Assembly: GCA_025917655.1 (NCBI GenBank)
Contig: CP084617.1
Location: forward strand, 1,054,001-1,118,000
Length of the DNA stretch: 64,000 nucleotides
Origin: Chlorella sorokiniana
Lineage: Eukaryota > Chlorophyta > Trebouxiophyceae > Chlorellales > Chlorellaceae
Direction: 5' to 3'
The notes beneath the pieces are model-generated. The model did not search any database, was not told the DNA's origin, and saw only the letters and a program-made list of their open reading frames with translations. Both the position numbers and the translations under genes were made by a program. Positions 34,999-49,934 of the stretch are shown piece by piece (the first letter of the stretch is position 1; each line of letters starts with the position of its first letter).

Positions 34999-37900
34999 TC
35001 ACAGCGACAGGCGGTGGAGCAGGGAGGTGGCGGCGGCGCAGTAGCCGGGCAACGGTGGCACGCCGGCGGCGCCCAGCCCCATGCCCGCCAGCGGCAGCAG
35101 ATCTGGCACGGCACAGGAGGCGGGCGGGGGGTGGCGGGGCGGCAGTGCGCGAACAGGTGGCGGCCCTGCAAGAAAGGGGGAGGAGGGGGGCCAATGGGGG
35201 GTGTGTGTGTGTGTGTGTGTGGGGGGACTAAGGAAAACACTGGGCGGGGACCCAGCGTCGACCCGCAATCCCTGGAACTGGCTCCTGGCACGTGCAGCAG
35301 TCCGAGCAGGGCAAGTGTACCGCTTCTATTCAAATGCGGTACAACAGCAGTACAGCTGGCAGCACCTTGACGGCCTCCTCCACCATCACCCCGAACTCGG
35401 CTTCCAGCCCATCGAGGTGCATCAGAGCCACTATGGACATGCTCTTGTCCCGCCCAAACACCTGCGGTACAGGCAGCAGTACAGCGGCAAACCACACGAA
35501 ACTTATGAGCCAGCATGGAAGGCACCCAAGGCGGGCTGTGCATGGGCAGGTGGCAGCACCTTTGGGGGCAGTCGGCGGCATGGCAGGGCAGTGTGTGCGT
35601 GCATGTGTGGAGGGTTGAGGGGCGGCTGGGCGGGCGGCACACCCACCTGCCCGATTCCGCGGCGGCTCAGCGCAAAGACGACCGGCACGCCGGCGGCCTG
35701 GGCATCAAACAGGATGCGCTGCAGGGGGTGGGGGTGGGTAGTGGGATGGGGGTGTGGGGGCGCAGCGTCAAGTGATCCGACTCTCTCCCACGCAGGAAGG
35801 TAGATGGGGCGTGGCGTGCAGCTTGGGGGTGCAGCTGGAGCCACGCCGGCGGGCGGGGTGCAGGCCAGTGACTGCCTTGGAGGTTGTGGGCTGAGCTGCC
35901 CGCAGCGCACGCAGGGGGCCAGGCGAGGCAGCGGGGCTGGGGCGTGTGGCAGCGGCGGCTGGCGGCTGGCGGCGGAGTTTGCGGCGGGGCCCCACCTGCA
36001 GCGCGCGCACTGGGTTGATGTGGGCGGTGGCTGAGGGCTGGATGTCGGGGCCACGATGAGGCAGCGGGCGTTGCGCACCACCTTGGAGACCTGGGGGGGA
36101 GGGGGGGGGAGGGCAAGTGCGTGTGTTTGTTGGTGGTTCTGTGGGGGTGGGGCTGACGCTTGGGAGGGGGATGAGGGAGGGGGAGAAACGGGTGGGGATT
36201 GGAAGTGTCTGCATGTGAGTGTAGCAGGGCGCACGCAGGCTGTGTGGGAGGGAGGGTGGAAGGGAAGGAGCAGGAGCCGAGGCAAAGGGACGCGCGTGGA
36301 CCGCGGTGGGCAGGGCAGACCCGCAGGCTGCCTGCCGGGCGGCTGCCCTGCCGCCGCCCCGCCCCTGCGCAGGTGCCCCCTGCAGGCAGCGCCGCAATGC
36401 CTGCTCACCTCCTTGAGGGAGCAGAAGTAGCGCTTGCCGAGGGCGGCGGCCAGCAGCGGCGGGTCGGCGGCCTGGGCGCGCGCACGGCGGCCAGCGCGCG
36501 CGCGCGGCCTCGTTCATGCGGGGGCTGATGATCTGCTGGCAGTACGGCTGGTACCGCCCGTGCAGCCCCACCAGGACCTCCGGGGGCCCGGGGGGGGGGG
36601 TGGCGGCCTGGCGCCGCATGCCGCCCGGCTGGCGCTGGCCTGCGGGGCCAGGCTGGTGCTGAGGCAGGGGGGCAGGACCAGCGGGGGCCAGCCCCGCGCC
36701 GCCGCCCACCAGCAGCGCAGACAGGTGGGGGGCAGCTGCGCCGCCAGGGCGGAGTGCAGGGCGGGGGCGTGGGGCGGGCCCAGGGGCAGCTGCAGGCCGC
36801 CCGCCGCCAGCCAGGGGTTGGCCTGGAAGGACGACAGGCCGGTGGAGCCGCCGTGGCGCCCAGCGGCGCGCTGCTCAGCGGCAGGCTGCAGGCGGCGGCA
36901 GCCGCCAGGTTGGCCAGCTTCAGCTGCGCCTCGCCGCCGCCCGCGGCGCCACGCCCAGCCTGCCCTGCTGCGCCAGCCACGCGGCCGCTGCGGCGGCGCC
37001 GGCGTCGGCGTCGGCCCGCGCGGCGGCGGCCGCTGGTGCTGCGCCAGGCGGGCGTGCAGCTCAGCGTGCAGCTCGGCGTTCAGCTCCGCGGCGGCGGCGG
37101 GGTCAGGCTGTCCGCGGAGGAGGGCAGGGAGCGAGGTGCGGCGGCGTCGCGCAGCGACTGGCAGGGAGTGGCCAGGCCGTCCAGCAGCGAGCCCGAGGCG
37201 CGGGAGGGCAGGGGGCACGCCCGCCAGCGGGGTGACGTTGCTGGCCGGGCGGCGGCGGCGGCGGCGGCCGCCTGCTGCATCAGGGCCTGGAGGGCGGCGG
37301 GCAGCTCCCGGGACGACGGGAAGGGGCTGCGGGGCGGGGGAGGCGAAGAGGCACACGCGCTTGCCTGAGCCTACTTCTGCAGGCCAAACTCCAAGCCCCG
37401 AACTTGCACCCAGCACAAGCCATCTGCGCTGCGCAGCCACAGGCCCCCAACACACACCGCCAGGGCTGCGAACCCAGCCCCCAGGGACCAGACGTGTGCA
37501 CCCGCCGCAGGCACAACCGGGAGCCAGCCACCGCCAGCCAGAGCAGCGGGCGGCAGCAGCCCTGCAGGCAGCCCCGCGGCAGCGCACCTGCAGCCGGCGG
37601 CGTCTCCGCAGGCGGCGGCGCACAGCAGGGGTGGCGGCGAGTCGGCAGCGTCGCCTTCAACCGACGTCTGTCTGTCTGCTGGGGCCCGAAGGGGGCCAGG
37701 TCGGCCGCTGCGGTTGCTTGGTTTTGCAGCAGGATGGCGGTTGGGCAGGGGGAGGACCCTGGGCATGTGCTGCCCAGCCAGGGGGCGCAGGGCCCTCAGG
37801 AAGGCGGCGGCGCAGAAGTGGCCCCTCGCTGGTGGCCTGCCCCCGGGGCTCACCTTCCATGCCGCCATGCACCGAAGCCTCCAGGCTGCCCCGCGTCTCC

Positions 37901-38086
37901 AGGCTGGGCCCCCGCGTGAACAGCGAGGTGGGGGACGCGGGCATGGGGGGCGGGGGCAGCGGCGGCTTGTCGGGGCGGCTGCTGCGTGGACGGCGGCGAC
38001 GTCGATGGTGGAAAGCATGGGTGCGCGGGGCCGAGCTCGGCGCTCGACAGGCCCTGCAGCAGGTGCTTGGGTGTGCCATGACTCAT
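34999..38086 (-). CDS. L7Ae-domain protein resembling SECIS-binding protein 2
   Basis: Likely RNA-binding protein of the SBP2 type, which recruits the selenocysteine factor to SECIS elements. The C-terminal L7Ae domain is assembled from exons: KRYFCSLKE (to about 36412), VSKVVRNARCLIVAPDI (about 36092-35996), RILFDAQAAGVPVVFALSRR (35718-35647, exactly 24 codons) and VFGRDKSMSIVALMHLDGLE (35461-35366, exactly 32 codons). The order and spacing match SBP2, where the PVVFAL-R segment is typical. Upstream at about 36550 is GRYQPYCQQIISPRMNEAAR, then a long Ala/Gln/Pro-rich region to about 38086. Both ends are uncertain: the stop at 34999 assumes one frame repair in the last exon (LHRLSL), and the start (MSHGTPKHLLQGLSSAEL) is a guess. 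Another L7Ae protein is the main alternative. Confidence 0.62.
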
Positions 38087-39579
38087 GCTGGTCGGAAACA
38101 GGAGCCAGCAGCAGGCAGACCCCGCAGTGCATGTTTGTACGCAAGCGACAACCCGCTCCCTGTGCAGGGCCACAGGGGGTGCTCAGCGGGGGTTCAAGCC
38201 CCAGCAGGGGGCAGGAGGGTCGCGGGGCTCCCCGCCGCCCAGGGCCCCGCTCTGCTGTTGCAAACCTCCAACAAGGCGGCCAGCGAGCGCGGGAAAGCCG
38301 CGCAGTGGGGGTGCTGGCGGCGTGTGGGCTTGCCCGCACTTGCAAGTGCGGGGGCGAGGGGCCCTGCACGGCCGCCGGCATCCTGTATTGTATTTTGCTT
38401 GCACCCCTCACCTTGGTGGAGGTTGTGTTGCCTGCGGCACGCCTGAGGCGAAGAGACCAGTTGAGTCGGGGACTGGTGCGGCTGTCAGAATGCTGTTAGC
38501 ACCCCTTATGAGGGGGTTTGGACCTGCAGATGCAATAATTTGGAAGAGATGTCACCCAACAAGCGGGTTGAGTTTGTGCACATGGGCTTCAAGCCCCGTT
38601 CACCGAGGTACTGCATCGTGAGCTCTGGGCCAGTTCTCACGCTGCAACAGGGTTCATTGATATCCAGAAGATAAATCCAGGCGGATGTAGCAGCCGAAAC
38701 TGGCCCCAACCCGGCTCACTGCCCGGCTTCAGCGGCAGCACCTGGCACCCCCAGCTTCGGATCGGATACTTGTAGATATCTTCACAAAAATGCTGCCCCG
38801 TGGGCCTCAGGCTTGCGTTTTCAACGCAAGGAGTCACTTCAGGCTCCGGGGAAGGTTGCATCCGGGGGTGGTGGTCACTCCCACCTGCTGTCGACAGGGA
38901 AGCTGGGCGGTTATTGGAGCTTTTGCAATGGCCCTAGGGCACCCCGCCAGCCAAGAACTGCATGCAGCAGGTGGAATTCGAGGGTTTGGATGCCATACAG
39001 CAATATGTGGGCGCAATCCTGAATGGATGTGGGCTCTGGGTTCCCCGCTCAGGGCTGCGGGGCATGTGACTGCACCGGCGCCATCACGAACAGTGCCAGC
39101 TGTCACGCAGTACTGTGCGCATCTGGCGTCCAGAAGTATGTCGTCAACTTCCTTCAAGGTGGTGATTCCATTTGTTGTACCAGCTGGCATGACCCACTGC
39201 TCGCACTACCTCCACACGGCGTACGCCCCGCTCGAGGGACGTGACTCGTGTCGGATGCGGGCTAGCGGCGGCGCTTCTGCCAAATTCAACCTCACAGAGC
39301 TGCACACCATCCCTGAATCCGCACTATGCTTGGGTCAATCATCTGGTCAGTCCTTTCCTAGAGCAGGCGTGCGCCGCAGGCGCCCACGCCCGCCAGTGTG
39401 CACATGTGGCGCCGCCCAGCGTGCTGTGCTGGGCCTGAGCATCAGTCTGCTCTTGGCTGGCTTGGTGATATATTATTCCATTGTCCAACTTGCCTGCAGT
39501 TCGTTTAGCTGGCGACCTCGCCCTACCGATCAAGACAAGCAGGAGTTGGTGGGGCGAGCAGACAGCGCAGCCCGCAGCC
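38087..39579. other. 1.5-kb spacer between SBP2-like and RPT3 genes
   Basis: Divergent intergenic region. From about 38480 to 39400 the base composition is less G/C-rich than the flanking genes and no host gene was recognised. A short stretch near 38690-38870 resembles a retroelement relic, listed separately. The last 100 bases before 39580 should hold the RPT3 5' leader. Confidence 0.5.
38690..38870 (+). mobile_element. Possible Ty1/copia-like retroelement relic, C-terminal polyprotein fragment
   Basis: A short plus-strand stretch reads like the end of a Ty1/copia polyprotein, where RNase H is followed by the conserved LADIFTK-LP signature; here ASDRILVDIFTKMLPRG is seen. No flanking long terminal repeats or other polyprotein domains were identified. 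It looks like a broken, isolated fossil; age cannot be judged. Confidence 0.35.
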
Positions 39580-43249
<3,670 letters not shown>

Positions 43250-43784
43250 ATGCGGCCAGCAGCTGCACTGTAACATGCACGGCCGGAGCAAGCCAGGGTG
43301 GGGAGCCAGGTTGAGGGCCCCGTGCGACGCGCCCAGCGGCGGCGGCGCTGGTGGCCAGAGGCGCACCCTTGACCTGCTGCGCTGAAATTTATTGAAATGA
43401 CCGTTGAAGTCCTGCAAATGCACGGTTTTTCGGTGCAAGCGCGGCTTCAACGGCAGGTGTGCGCAACATGCTGAGCTCAGCAGGCAGGTGTGGTGAGATT
43501 TGTGGCGAGCATCCACGTTGTCCACCTCATTCTTCAACGATTCACATTGCAAGGTATGCGCAGCTGATCTGGGCGTTTTTTGCCGGACGACTCCCACTGT
43601 GGCGGCTTTTCAGCGGCGTGGCACGTTGAGGAAACAGGCAACAGAAACACATCTCAAATCAGGCACCAGCTCTGAGAAGGCAAGGTTCTGTTGTGGCGCG
43701 GCGGCTCAAGCTCTCTCTGCCGCAACTTGGCAAGTCTCCGTCTCGGGCAGCGGTAGGGTGCTTGTCAACTAACTCGCAACGTGC
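43250..43784. other. Spacer between RPT3 and the PP2C gene
   Basis: About 535 bases, A/T-richer than the genes, with no coding signal. It contains the RPT3 3' UTR with TGTAA at 43269-43273 and the PP2C promoter. Confidence 0.5.
43269..43273 (+). terminator. TGTAA close behind the RPT3 stop
   Basis: TGTAA only 20 bases past the stop. It is the only match in the near 3' flank, although the short distance makes its use uncertain. Confidence 0.4.
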
Positions 43785-46347
43785 ATGCCCCGCCTTGTCG
43801 CAGGCAGAGGGCGGCTGAGCCCACGTTTATCCATGCCGGCGTTGGCTGGGCAGCAGCTGGCTGCGACTGCAGTGGGTGTGCGCGCGCTCCGAACGTGTCG
43901 GGGAGCTCGTAAACTTACCTCCGCGCCCTCACGGCGTGCCCAGCCCTCTTCAGCGTCGGGCGCCTTGCCGGCGGCACCGCTGCCAGAGCTGGCCGGCGGC
44001 GTCTCCTGGTCAGTAGAGGTCACCCGCAACACCCTCACCCTGCATCAGGTAAGCTGCAGCAGCTGGAGGAAATGCCAACATGCCTGGGGCTGCCAGCAGC
44101 TTGACATTCAGTTGCACCATGCACAGACAACGTCGCCCGGCTCTGATGGCACTTGTCTGCCCCTTGCGACGGCTTTCTGCCAGCCTGGTGCAGGCCTAAT
44201 GTTTTGCTCGCCCCTCCTCTTGCGCCCTTCATTGCTTGTAACCGCTCCCTTCCTTCTCACGGTGCAGGTGTTGCAGCATCTGGAGCAGCTTGAACGGGTG
44301 GAGGCGACTGCAGGGCGGTGCTCAAGCGGCGTGGCGCCGCCCGCCACGCCACGCCAGCAGCCCATCAGCTGGGTGGACCACGGCGCTTGTGCCCCGGCCA
44401 CATTGCTGAACTGCGTTCTGTCGGAGACGGAAGAGGTCGAGGGGGCAAGGACGGACCGCTGGCGGCGCCGGCGGCCGCGCCGGCACATGCGCCCTCCGCT
44501 GCGCAGCGTGCGGCGCTCGCGCTGCGCGCCTGGCAGGCTGCCGAGCACGCCAAGCCTGCTGGGCTGGATGCGGACGCCGCGCTGGCGCTGCCGGGCCTCG
44601 CCGACGTGGCGGTAGTGTCCCGCGGCGGCTGGCAGCGCGCCACCTGGAAGCCGTGCAACCAGGACTCCTTCCTGGCGCTGCCGCTGGCTGCGCCGCCGCC
44701 CGCCGCCTGCGACGCCAGCGAGGCAGGCGCCTGCTGCCCGCCGGCGCTGGCCCTGGGCGTCTTTGACGGGCACGGCCGGGAGGGCGCCGCCGCCGCCGCG
44801 CACCTGCGCAACGCGCTCGCCTCGGGCCTGCTGGTGCACAACCAGCTGGCGCTGCTGGCGCGGCAGCCGCGGCAGCCGCAGGCCGCCCAACCCCAGCAGC
44901 AGGCCGTGGCAGGCCAGCCACCGCAGCAGCAGCAGCCCGTGGCAGGCCAGCCACCGCAGCAGCAGCAGCCTGTGGCAGGCCAGCCACCGCAGCAGCAGCA
45001 GCCCGTGGCAGGCCAGCCACCGCAGCATCAGCAGCCCAGCCAGCGGCAGCAGCGGCAGCGGCCGCCCGCCGACGCGGCGGCGGCGGCGGCAGCCGACGAG
45101 GCGGCCGCGCTGCTGGAGCGCTGCTTTGCGGCTGCCGCCGCCACGCTGCCCTCCACGGGCGCCGACTTCAGCCTGTCGGGCTCCACCGCCGTGCTCTGCC
45201 TGGTGCAGCCCGGGGGCGTGACGGCGGCGTGGGCGGGCGACTCGCGCGCCGTTCTGGGCCTGCGCCGCGGCCGCCGCTACATCGCCGCCGCCCTCACACA
45301 CGACCACCGCCCCTCCAGGTGCGCCGCTGAGCAGGGGCACGCATGCGGGGGGCGACAGACAAGACAAGCGTGCATGCGGTTGTGTGTGAGGGGCAGGTTT
45401 ACACGGGTGCCAGCGGCTCGCCTGCCGTGCACGGAAACGCAGCGCATCACTGCAGAGCCTGCTCGGCACCCTCCAGTCCTGTTCGCTGGCATCACATCCC
45501 CCTCTCCTTCCTCCCCCAGCCCCCTGGAGCGCGCCCGCATCGAGGCGGCGGGCGGCTGGGTGCTGCAGGCGCAGCTGGACGAGGAGGGGCGCCCCGCGGG
45601 CCCCCACCGCGTCTACCTCAAGGAGTCCACGCTGCCCGGGCTGGCGGTGTCGCGCTGCTTTGGCGACTACGGTGCGCCGCCGCCGCTGCCCTTTTCCGGC
45701 CGGCCCTCCCGCTCTCACCTCAAGCCTGGGCGGGGTTCTCACCGCGCGCGTGTCCGACCCCCCCACCCCGTCCTACGTGCAGTGGCCGCCACCGCGGGCG
45801 TCACAAGCACCCCGGACATCACGAGCCTGTTGCTGCCGCTGCCGCCCGCCGCCAGCCAGCAGCACCAGCGGCAGCAGCATGGGCAGCAGCCGCATGGGCC
45901 GCGGCAGCAGCGCGGGCGCGGCGCGGCCCACCCCCCGCCGCAACCGCCGCCGCCTCCGGCCAGCACATCCTCATCGTGGCCAGCGACGGGCTGTGGGAGT
46001 TTGTGAGCAGCGCAGAGGCGGTACGCATCGCGGCCCGCTGCACCTGCGCCGCCGCCGCCGCCGAGCGGCTGGTGCAGGAGGCGCGGGCGCAGTGGGCCTC
46101 CCGCTTTGGCGGCCAGCTCTGCGACGACGTCACCGTGGCCGTCGCCTTCCTGCCGGGAGCCCCTCCCTCTGCAGGCGCCGCCCTGCCGGGCAGCGCCGCG
46201 GCTCGCGGAGGCGCCGCCCTCAGGGCAACAGCACGGCGGCGGCGGCGGCGGCGGCGCGGTGACGCCCTCGCCACTCGCCTCGCGCTTCCGTCGACGTGCG
46301 GTGCGCTAATCTGCGCAGCCATCCCCCTGTCGGCCCTTTCAAGGTAG
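43785..46347 (+). CDS. PP2C (PPM) family Ser/Thr phosphatase with Gln-rich insertion
   Basis: Metal-dependent protein phosphatase. Four exons: 43785-44048, 44268-45318, 45520-45671, 45783-46347. The N-terminus is Arg/Ala/Ser-rich (possible transit peptide), followed by an unrecognised segment (SWSVEVTRNTLTLHQ, VLQHLEQLERVE). PP2C motifs follow in order: WKPCNQDSF, LGVFDGHGREG, SGSTAVLCLVQPGG, AAWAGDSRAVLG, LTHDHRP, LAVSRCFGDYG, TSTPDI, LIVASDGLWEFVSSAEAV and CDDVTVAVAFLP. The metal-binding aspartates (DGHG, SDGLW, CDD) are present. A Gln-rich insertion of four 33-base repeats interrupts the domain between the DGHG motif and the GSTA strand. One G is missing at 44441-44445 and another break lies near 45955. 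The stop at 46347 follows the frame of the last conserved motifs. Confidence 0.9.
44906..45037 (+). repeat. 33-bp coding minisatellite, four copies, in the PP2C gene
   Basis: Each unit encodes VAGQPPQQQQP. Copies start at 44906, 44939, 44972 and 45005 and are nearly identical, so frame is kept when copy number changes. Confidence 0.95.
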
Positions 46348-47062
46348 CCGTAAGATAGCCTGTGGCCTGGAGCATTAGTGCCGGGAGCACCCCTCGCCTA
46401 CCGTTAACGCATGCCTGCCTGACCTACGACTGTTTTTATTTTTGACTTGGAAGTAGCCTCATCCTGCTTCCTTGTAGTTGTGCGTGCATTCCGGCCTTCC
46501 CACCGTGCCACACCCTTGTTGTGTGGCGTGGTGCAAACTCTTTCTGCCTCCCTTCCATCCATCTGTGTTGTAGCCCCGCCTGGCCAGCATGTGCCACGCT
46601 CTATGGCACCCTTTGCCTGCTGCCTCTCTTGCTTCCGTGCTCGCCGCTCCCAGCTGTATCCCCTGTACCCCGTATGGCGGTGGCGCCGGCCCCTGACCAA
46701 CCCTGCCCACCGCCCAGCACCCCGAGCCTCCCTTCAACGCACGTGCCCGCCTTTTTGCCTGGCCAGCCTGCGGCCCTTCCACCGCTCGTGCCCGCACACC
46801 CGCTTTCATTGCTCCATTCCGTCGCCTGCTGGCGCCCCTTAGCCCCTCCTCTTCAATCCGGTTTTGGCCCGCCCACCCGCCCGACTCGCTCACGGCGGCG
46901 CCCGGCAGCACTCCCCAGTCCGCAGCAGCCAGCCTCCTCCTTCCAACCTTCTTTGTATGCTCCTCACCCTTTTGTGAACCTGCTTTTGACAAGCATCCCA
47001 ACCGGTGTCAGCATGGAGGGCAGGGCGAGGAGCGCAGCTGCGGGGTCAGCGCGCAGGTGGGG

Positions 47063-47096
47063 TCGGTGACGGTTGGCGATCGGTGACGGTTGGCGA
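47063..47096 (+). repeat. 17-bp tandem duplication
   Basis: Two identical copies of TCGGTGACGGTTGGCGA at 47063-47079 and 47080-47096. Confidence 0.9.
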
Positions 47097-47449
47097 CAGT
47101 GGGGCCGGCGCGAGAAGCTGGCTGTCCGGTGCAGCAGTGGCCGGCGAGCCGTGGGCGGCAGGCGGGGATGGCGGCTACAGCGGCCATGTTGCGCAGCGCA
47201 GAGGATGGGGTGGCAGCCCGGTGCGGCAGCGGGAGTGCATGCGGGCGTGCCCGGGATAGGAGAGGTGGCAAGTCAAACGGTGGCTGAGCGGGTGGCAGGG
47301 AGGAGGGAGGAGGTGGAAATACTGGAAGGCCCTGGGGAGGGGGCCCAGAAGGTTGAAAAGGGTGAAAAAACAAAACAAGGACTTGGGTTTGAATGTGAGG
47401 GTGCGTGGGTGAGGTCACGGCGGGCTGCGCTGGCGTCAGGAGGAAGGCA

Positions 47450-47450
<1 letters not shown>

Positions 47451-47483
<33 letters not shown>
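47451..47483 (+). repeat. (CTG)11 trinucleotide repeat
   Basis: Eleven CTG triplets, reading (CAG)11 in the sense of the minus-strand SPX gene. It is beyond or within the uncertain 3' end of that gene. Confidence 0.92.
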
Positions 47484-47484
<1 letters not shown>

Positions 47485-47555
47485 GGCTGGCCAAGCACCG
47501 TGGAAGGGGTGGATGCGTTGGACTGCGGCAGCGGGGGGGAACAGGGGGCCAGAAG

Positions 47556-49611
47556 TCAGCGGGACATTTGAGCGTGCAGCGCTTCAACCCGGCGCCTCCG
47601 GCCATCATGCCTACAGCAACACACTTCAGCGCCCTCATTGCACTCCCCCAAGGCACAGAGACAAGGGACACTCCCGCCGCCCTCCCGCCCCCACCCACCC
47701 TCAGGGACTTCCACAGCTGTAGCGCCGCCCGCGTGCGCTGCATGATGGAGGGGCGGCGGGCGGGGGCGCCAGCGGCGAGCCGACCACGGGGAGGCGGCCA
47801 TGGGGAGCCTCCCAGAGGGGTGGTGCCGCCGCTGGCGGGGGCTGGCGCGCTGGCGCCGCGGCGGGCCCTGCCCCGTGCTGCGCTCGCCGCCGCAGGAGGC
47901 GGGCAGGGAGGAGGCGCTGCTTGGGGGCTGATGCGGCGGCGCCGCCTCCTGCCCCGCCAGCTCCTGCCGCTTGTTGGGCTGGCAGTACACCTTGCTCCTG
48001 TCCCGCTTCAGCATCGCCCGCTCCGAGCCGGAAGTAGCCAGCAGGGGCACCGCCTGCCGGCTGCCCGCCTCGCATGCCTGCCCCTGCCCCTGCTGCGCCT
48101 TGGGCCCCTCCGCTGGCTGGCCCAGCTCCCGCTGCTCCTGCGGCGGCTGCACGACGTCCTGCCGCTGCGCCTGCTGCGCGGACGCGCCGGATTCGCCCGC
48201 GGGCGCCGCCTCGTGCCGCGCCAGCAGGCCCTCCACAGGCGCCGCCTGGCCCGCGGGGTCGCGCACGGCGGCTGCGGCGGCGGCTCCCGCACGGGGGCCC
48301 GCCGCAGGCGCCAACCCCAGCTGCCCGCCCAGCTCCGAAATCTGCTGCTCTGTGGCGCGCACCATCCCCCGCACCTCCTGCGGCGCGCAGCACAGGGCAG
48401 CTCACGGCGCTGCACGCGCGAGCAGCCGCGGCAACAGCAGCTGCCTAGATTGAGGCCCCTTCTGCAGCCTGGCTGCAGGCCACGACACAACAGGGCCTGC
48501 AGAAGGAATCAGCAGTCAAAGCAGAAGGACCCCCTTCACCTCCAGGGAGCAGAAGGGCTGGGAGAGCAGGTTGCCCAGCAGCGCCGACTGCACGCGCTGG
48601 CCGGTGCGCTTGTAGTGCTTCTTCAAGATCTGCGGCGGCAGCAGGGCGGGGCAGCGGCGGCATGGGCGGGGGCGCCCACGCGGAGGGGCCAGCAGCGCAG
48701 CGGCCCCTGAGCTCCGGCGGCCAGCGGCGGCGCGGCGCGGCCAGCAAGGGCCGCGGCAGGCTGCGCTGCACCCGTGGCCGCGCGGCGGCTGCTGCGCCTG
48801 CCCCAGCGCACCTTCACAATGCCTGTGTAGGCCATCATGCTCCAGTGGCACAGCAGCACCAGCTCGCCGTGCAGGTCGACGGCGGCGCGGTAGGCGCGCG
48901 CGCGGCGGCGGGCGCGCCGCCCGCCGCCGCCGCGCGCTGCTGGCCACCAGATCTGCCTTGATCACCATCATCTCCTCCCGCGACAGGTAGTCCTCGTTCA
49001 GCTCCTGCACGCAGGCCTCCACCAGCGACACAAAGCGAGCCTCCTGGTCGGGGTCGACGCCGTGCGGCGGCTCGGCGGCGGCGGCGTCGCCGCCGCCGTT
49101 GGAGGGGCTTCCCGGGCGTCGCCCAGCTCCTCGTCGTCCTCTTCGTCAGAGGAGGGGAAGTGGGGGCCTCCACCGCGCTGCGCGCGTCGGCCGGCTCGTC
49201 CAGAATGCGCAGGCTCTTCTTGAGCTGCGGGCGGCGGCGGGGCGGGCGGCGGTGAGCGGGCCGGGCGTGGCGCAACCAAAGCTGCGGCGCTCCCCCTTCC
49301 CCCGCCCCAAATGGCCTCAAGGAGTCGATAGTCTGAGCCAGAGGCGTGTTGGCTCAAATGCACCTGGCTCGGATGCAACTGGGCGCAGCTGCATCAGCTG
49401 AGTGCCTGCGCGGGGCACTGCCCAGCCCCGGCCAGGCGACGGCGGCAGGCCGGCGCGAGGGGCGGCAGCTGCAGGAAGCGGGCACGGGCCCTACTCGTGC
49501 CCCGCTGGGCGGCGGCACGCATACACGCCAATTTGGCGGCACGCTTGCCTGCTTGTAAAGAGCGTGCAGCTCGGGCTGCTCGCTCTCCTGCAGGCTGCGG
49601 GCGAACTTCAT
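47556..49611 (-). CDS. SPX-domain protein (inositol-pyrophosphate / phosphate sensing)
   Basis: Carries an SPX domain, which binds inositol pyrophosphates to report phosphate status. Exons in gene order: 49611-49549, 49224-48812, 48629-48540, 48377-about 47556. The start gives MKFARSLQESEQPELHALYK, matching the MKFxxxL opening of SPX domains. Then LKKSLRILDEPADA, SLVEACVQELNEDYLSREEM, LVLLCHWSMMAYTGIVK and ILKKHYKRTGQRVQSALLGN with LLSQPFCSLE; the ILKK-KRTG helix holds the basic phosphate-binding surface. After it comes a helical/Gln-rich tail (MVRATEQQISELGGQLG) with no second domain recognised, so an SPX-only type is likely. The exon 49224-48812 has at least two frame breaks, and the C-terminal end is uncertain (between 47556 and 47701). 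The intron at 49548 begins GCAAGC. Confidence 0.8.
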
Positions 49612-49934
49612 GGCTCCTGGGCTTCGTTTCGCGGCGCCTAGCGCCGTCCAAAGCTCCGACCCTAAGTCGAAGGGAAGGGGAGAGAGCGCGGCAGGGCGGC
49701 GCAGGGTCATGCAAAGGGAAGGAGCGCCGGTGCGAGGGCAGGGCAAGCTCCAGCATGAAGCGAGGTTTGCAGAATAGTTCCCCGCTTTCCAGCATCATCT
49801 CAATTCCGCCATAGTGACGCCCACCCGCTGGCTCCGCTTGATGGGGCCTCTTGGCAGACGGTCACGCCGCTGCGCTGTAAACGAGTCGGAAAGAAGATAT
49901 CACACTTGCTAAATGTTTGATATTCTTCCCGAAT

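Larger units (their letters stand above)
46348..47555. other. Gene-free 1.2-kb spacer between convergent PP2C and SPX genes
   Basis: Mostly C/T-rich on the plus strand up to about 46980, then G-rich. No conserved coding sequence or TGTAA was found. It contains a 17-base tandem duplication (47063-47096) and a (CTG)n run. It is probably made of the two 3' UTRs. Confidence 0.5.

Noticed and set aside
36434-38446. 670-codon open frame on the plus strand
   Set aside because: It lies antisense to the SBP2-like gene, is of low complexity (Arg/Ala/Gly/Pro-rich) and shows no recognisable domain. GC-rich antisense frames are often open by composition alone.
38834-39190. 119-codon minus-strand open frame containing VDDIL, suggesting reverse transcriptase
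   Set aside because: The surrounding residues do not fit a reverse transcriptase, and the nearby retroelement-like signal is on the other strand.
44108-45766. 552-codon open frame on the minus strand
   Set aside because: It is an antisense shadow of the PP2C gene, whose motifs are all on the plus strand.
47073-48710. 545-codon open frame on the plus strand
   Set aside because: It is antisense to the SPX gene, Leu/Arg-rich by reverse reading of Gln/Ala codons, and has no domain.
49918-49925. Possible phosphate-response element (P1BS, GNATATNC) upstream of the SPX gene
   Set aside because: TGATATTC and its complement each miss the consensus at an end base. A single near-match to an 8-base site in an A/T-rich patch is expected by chance.
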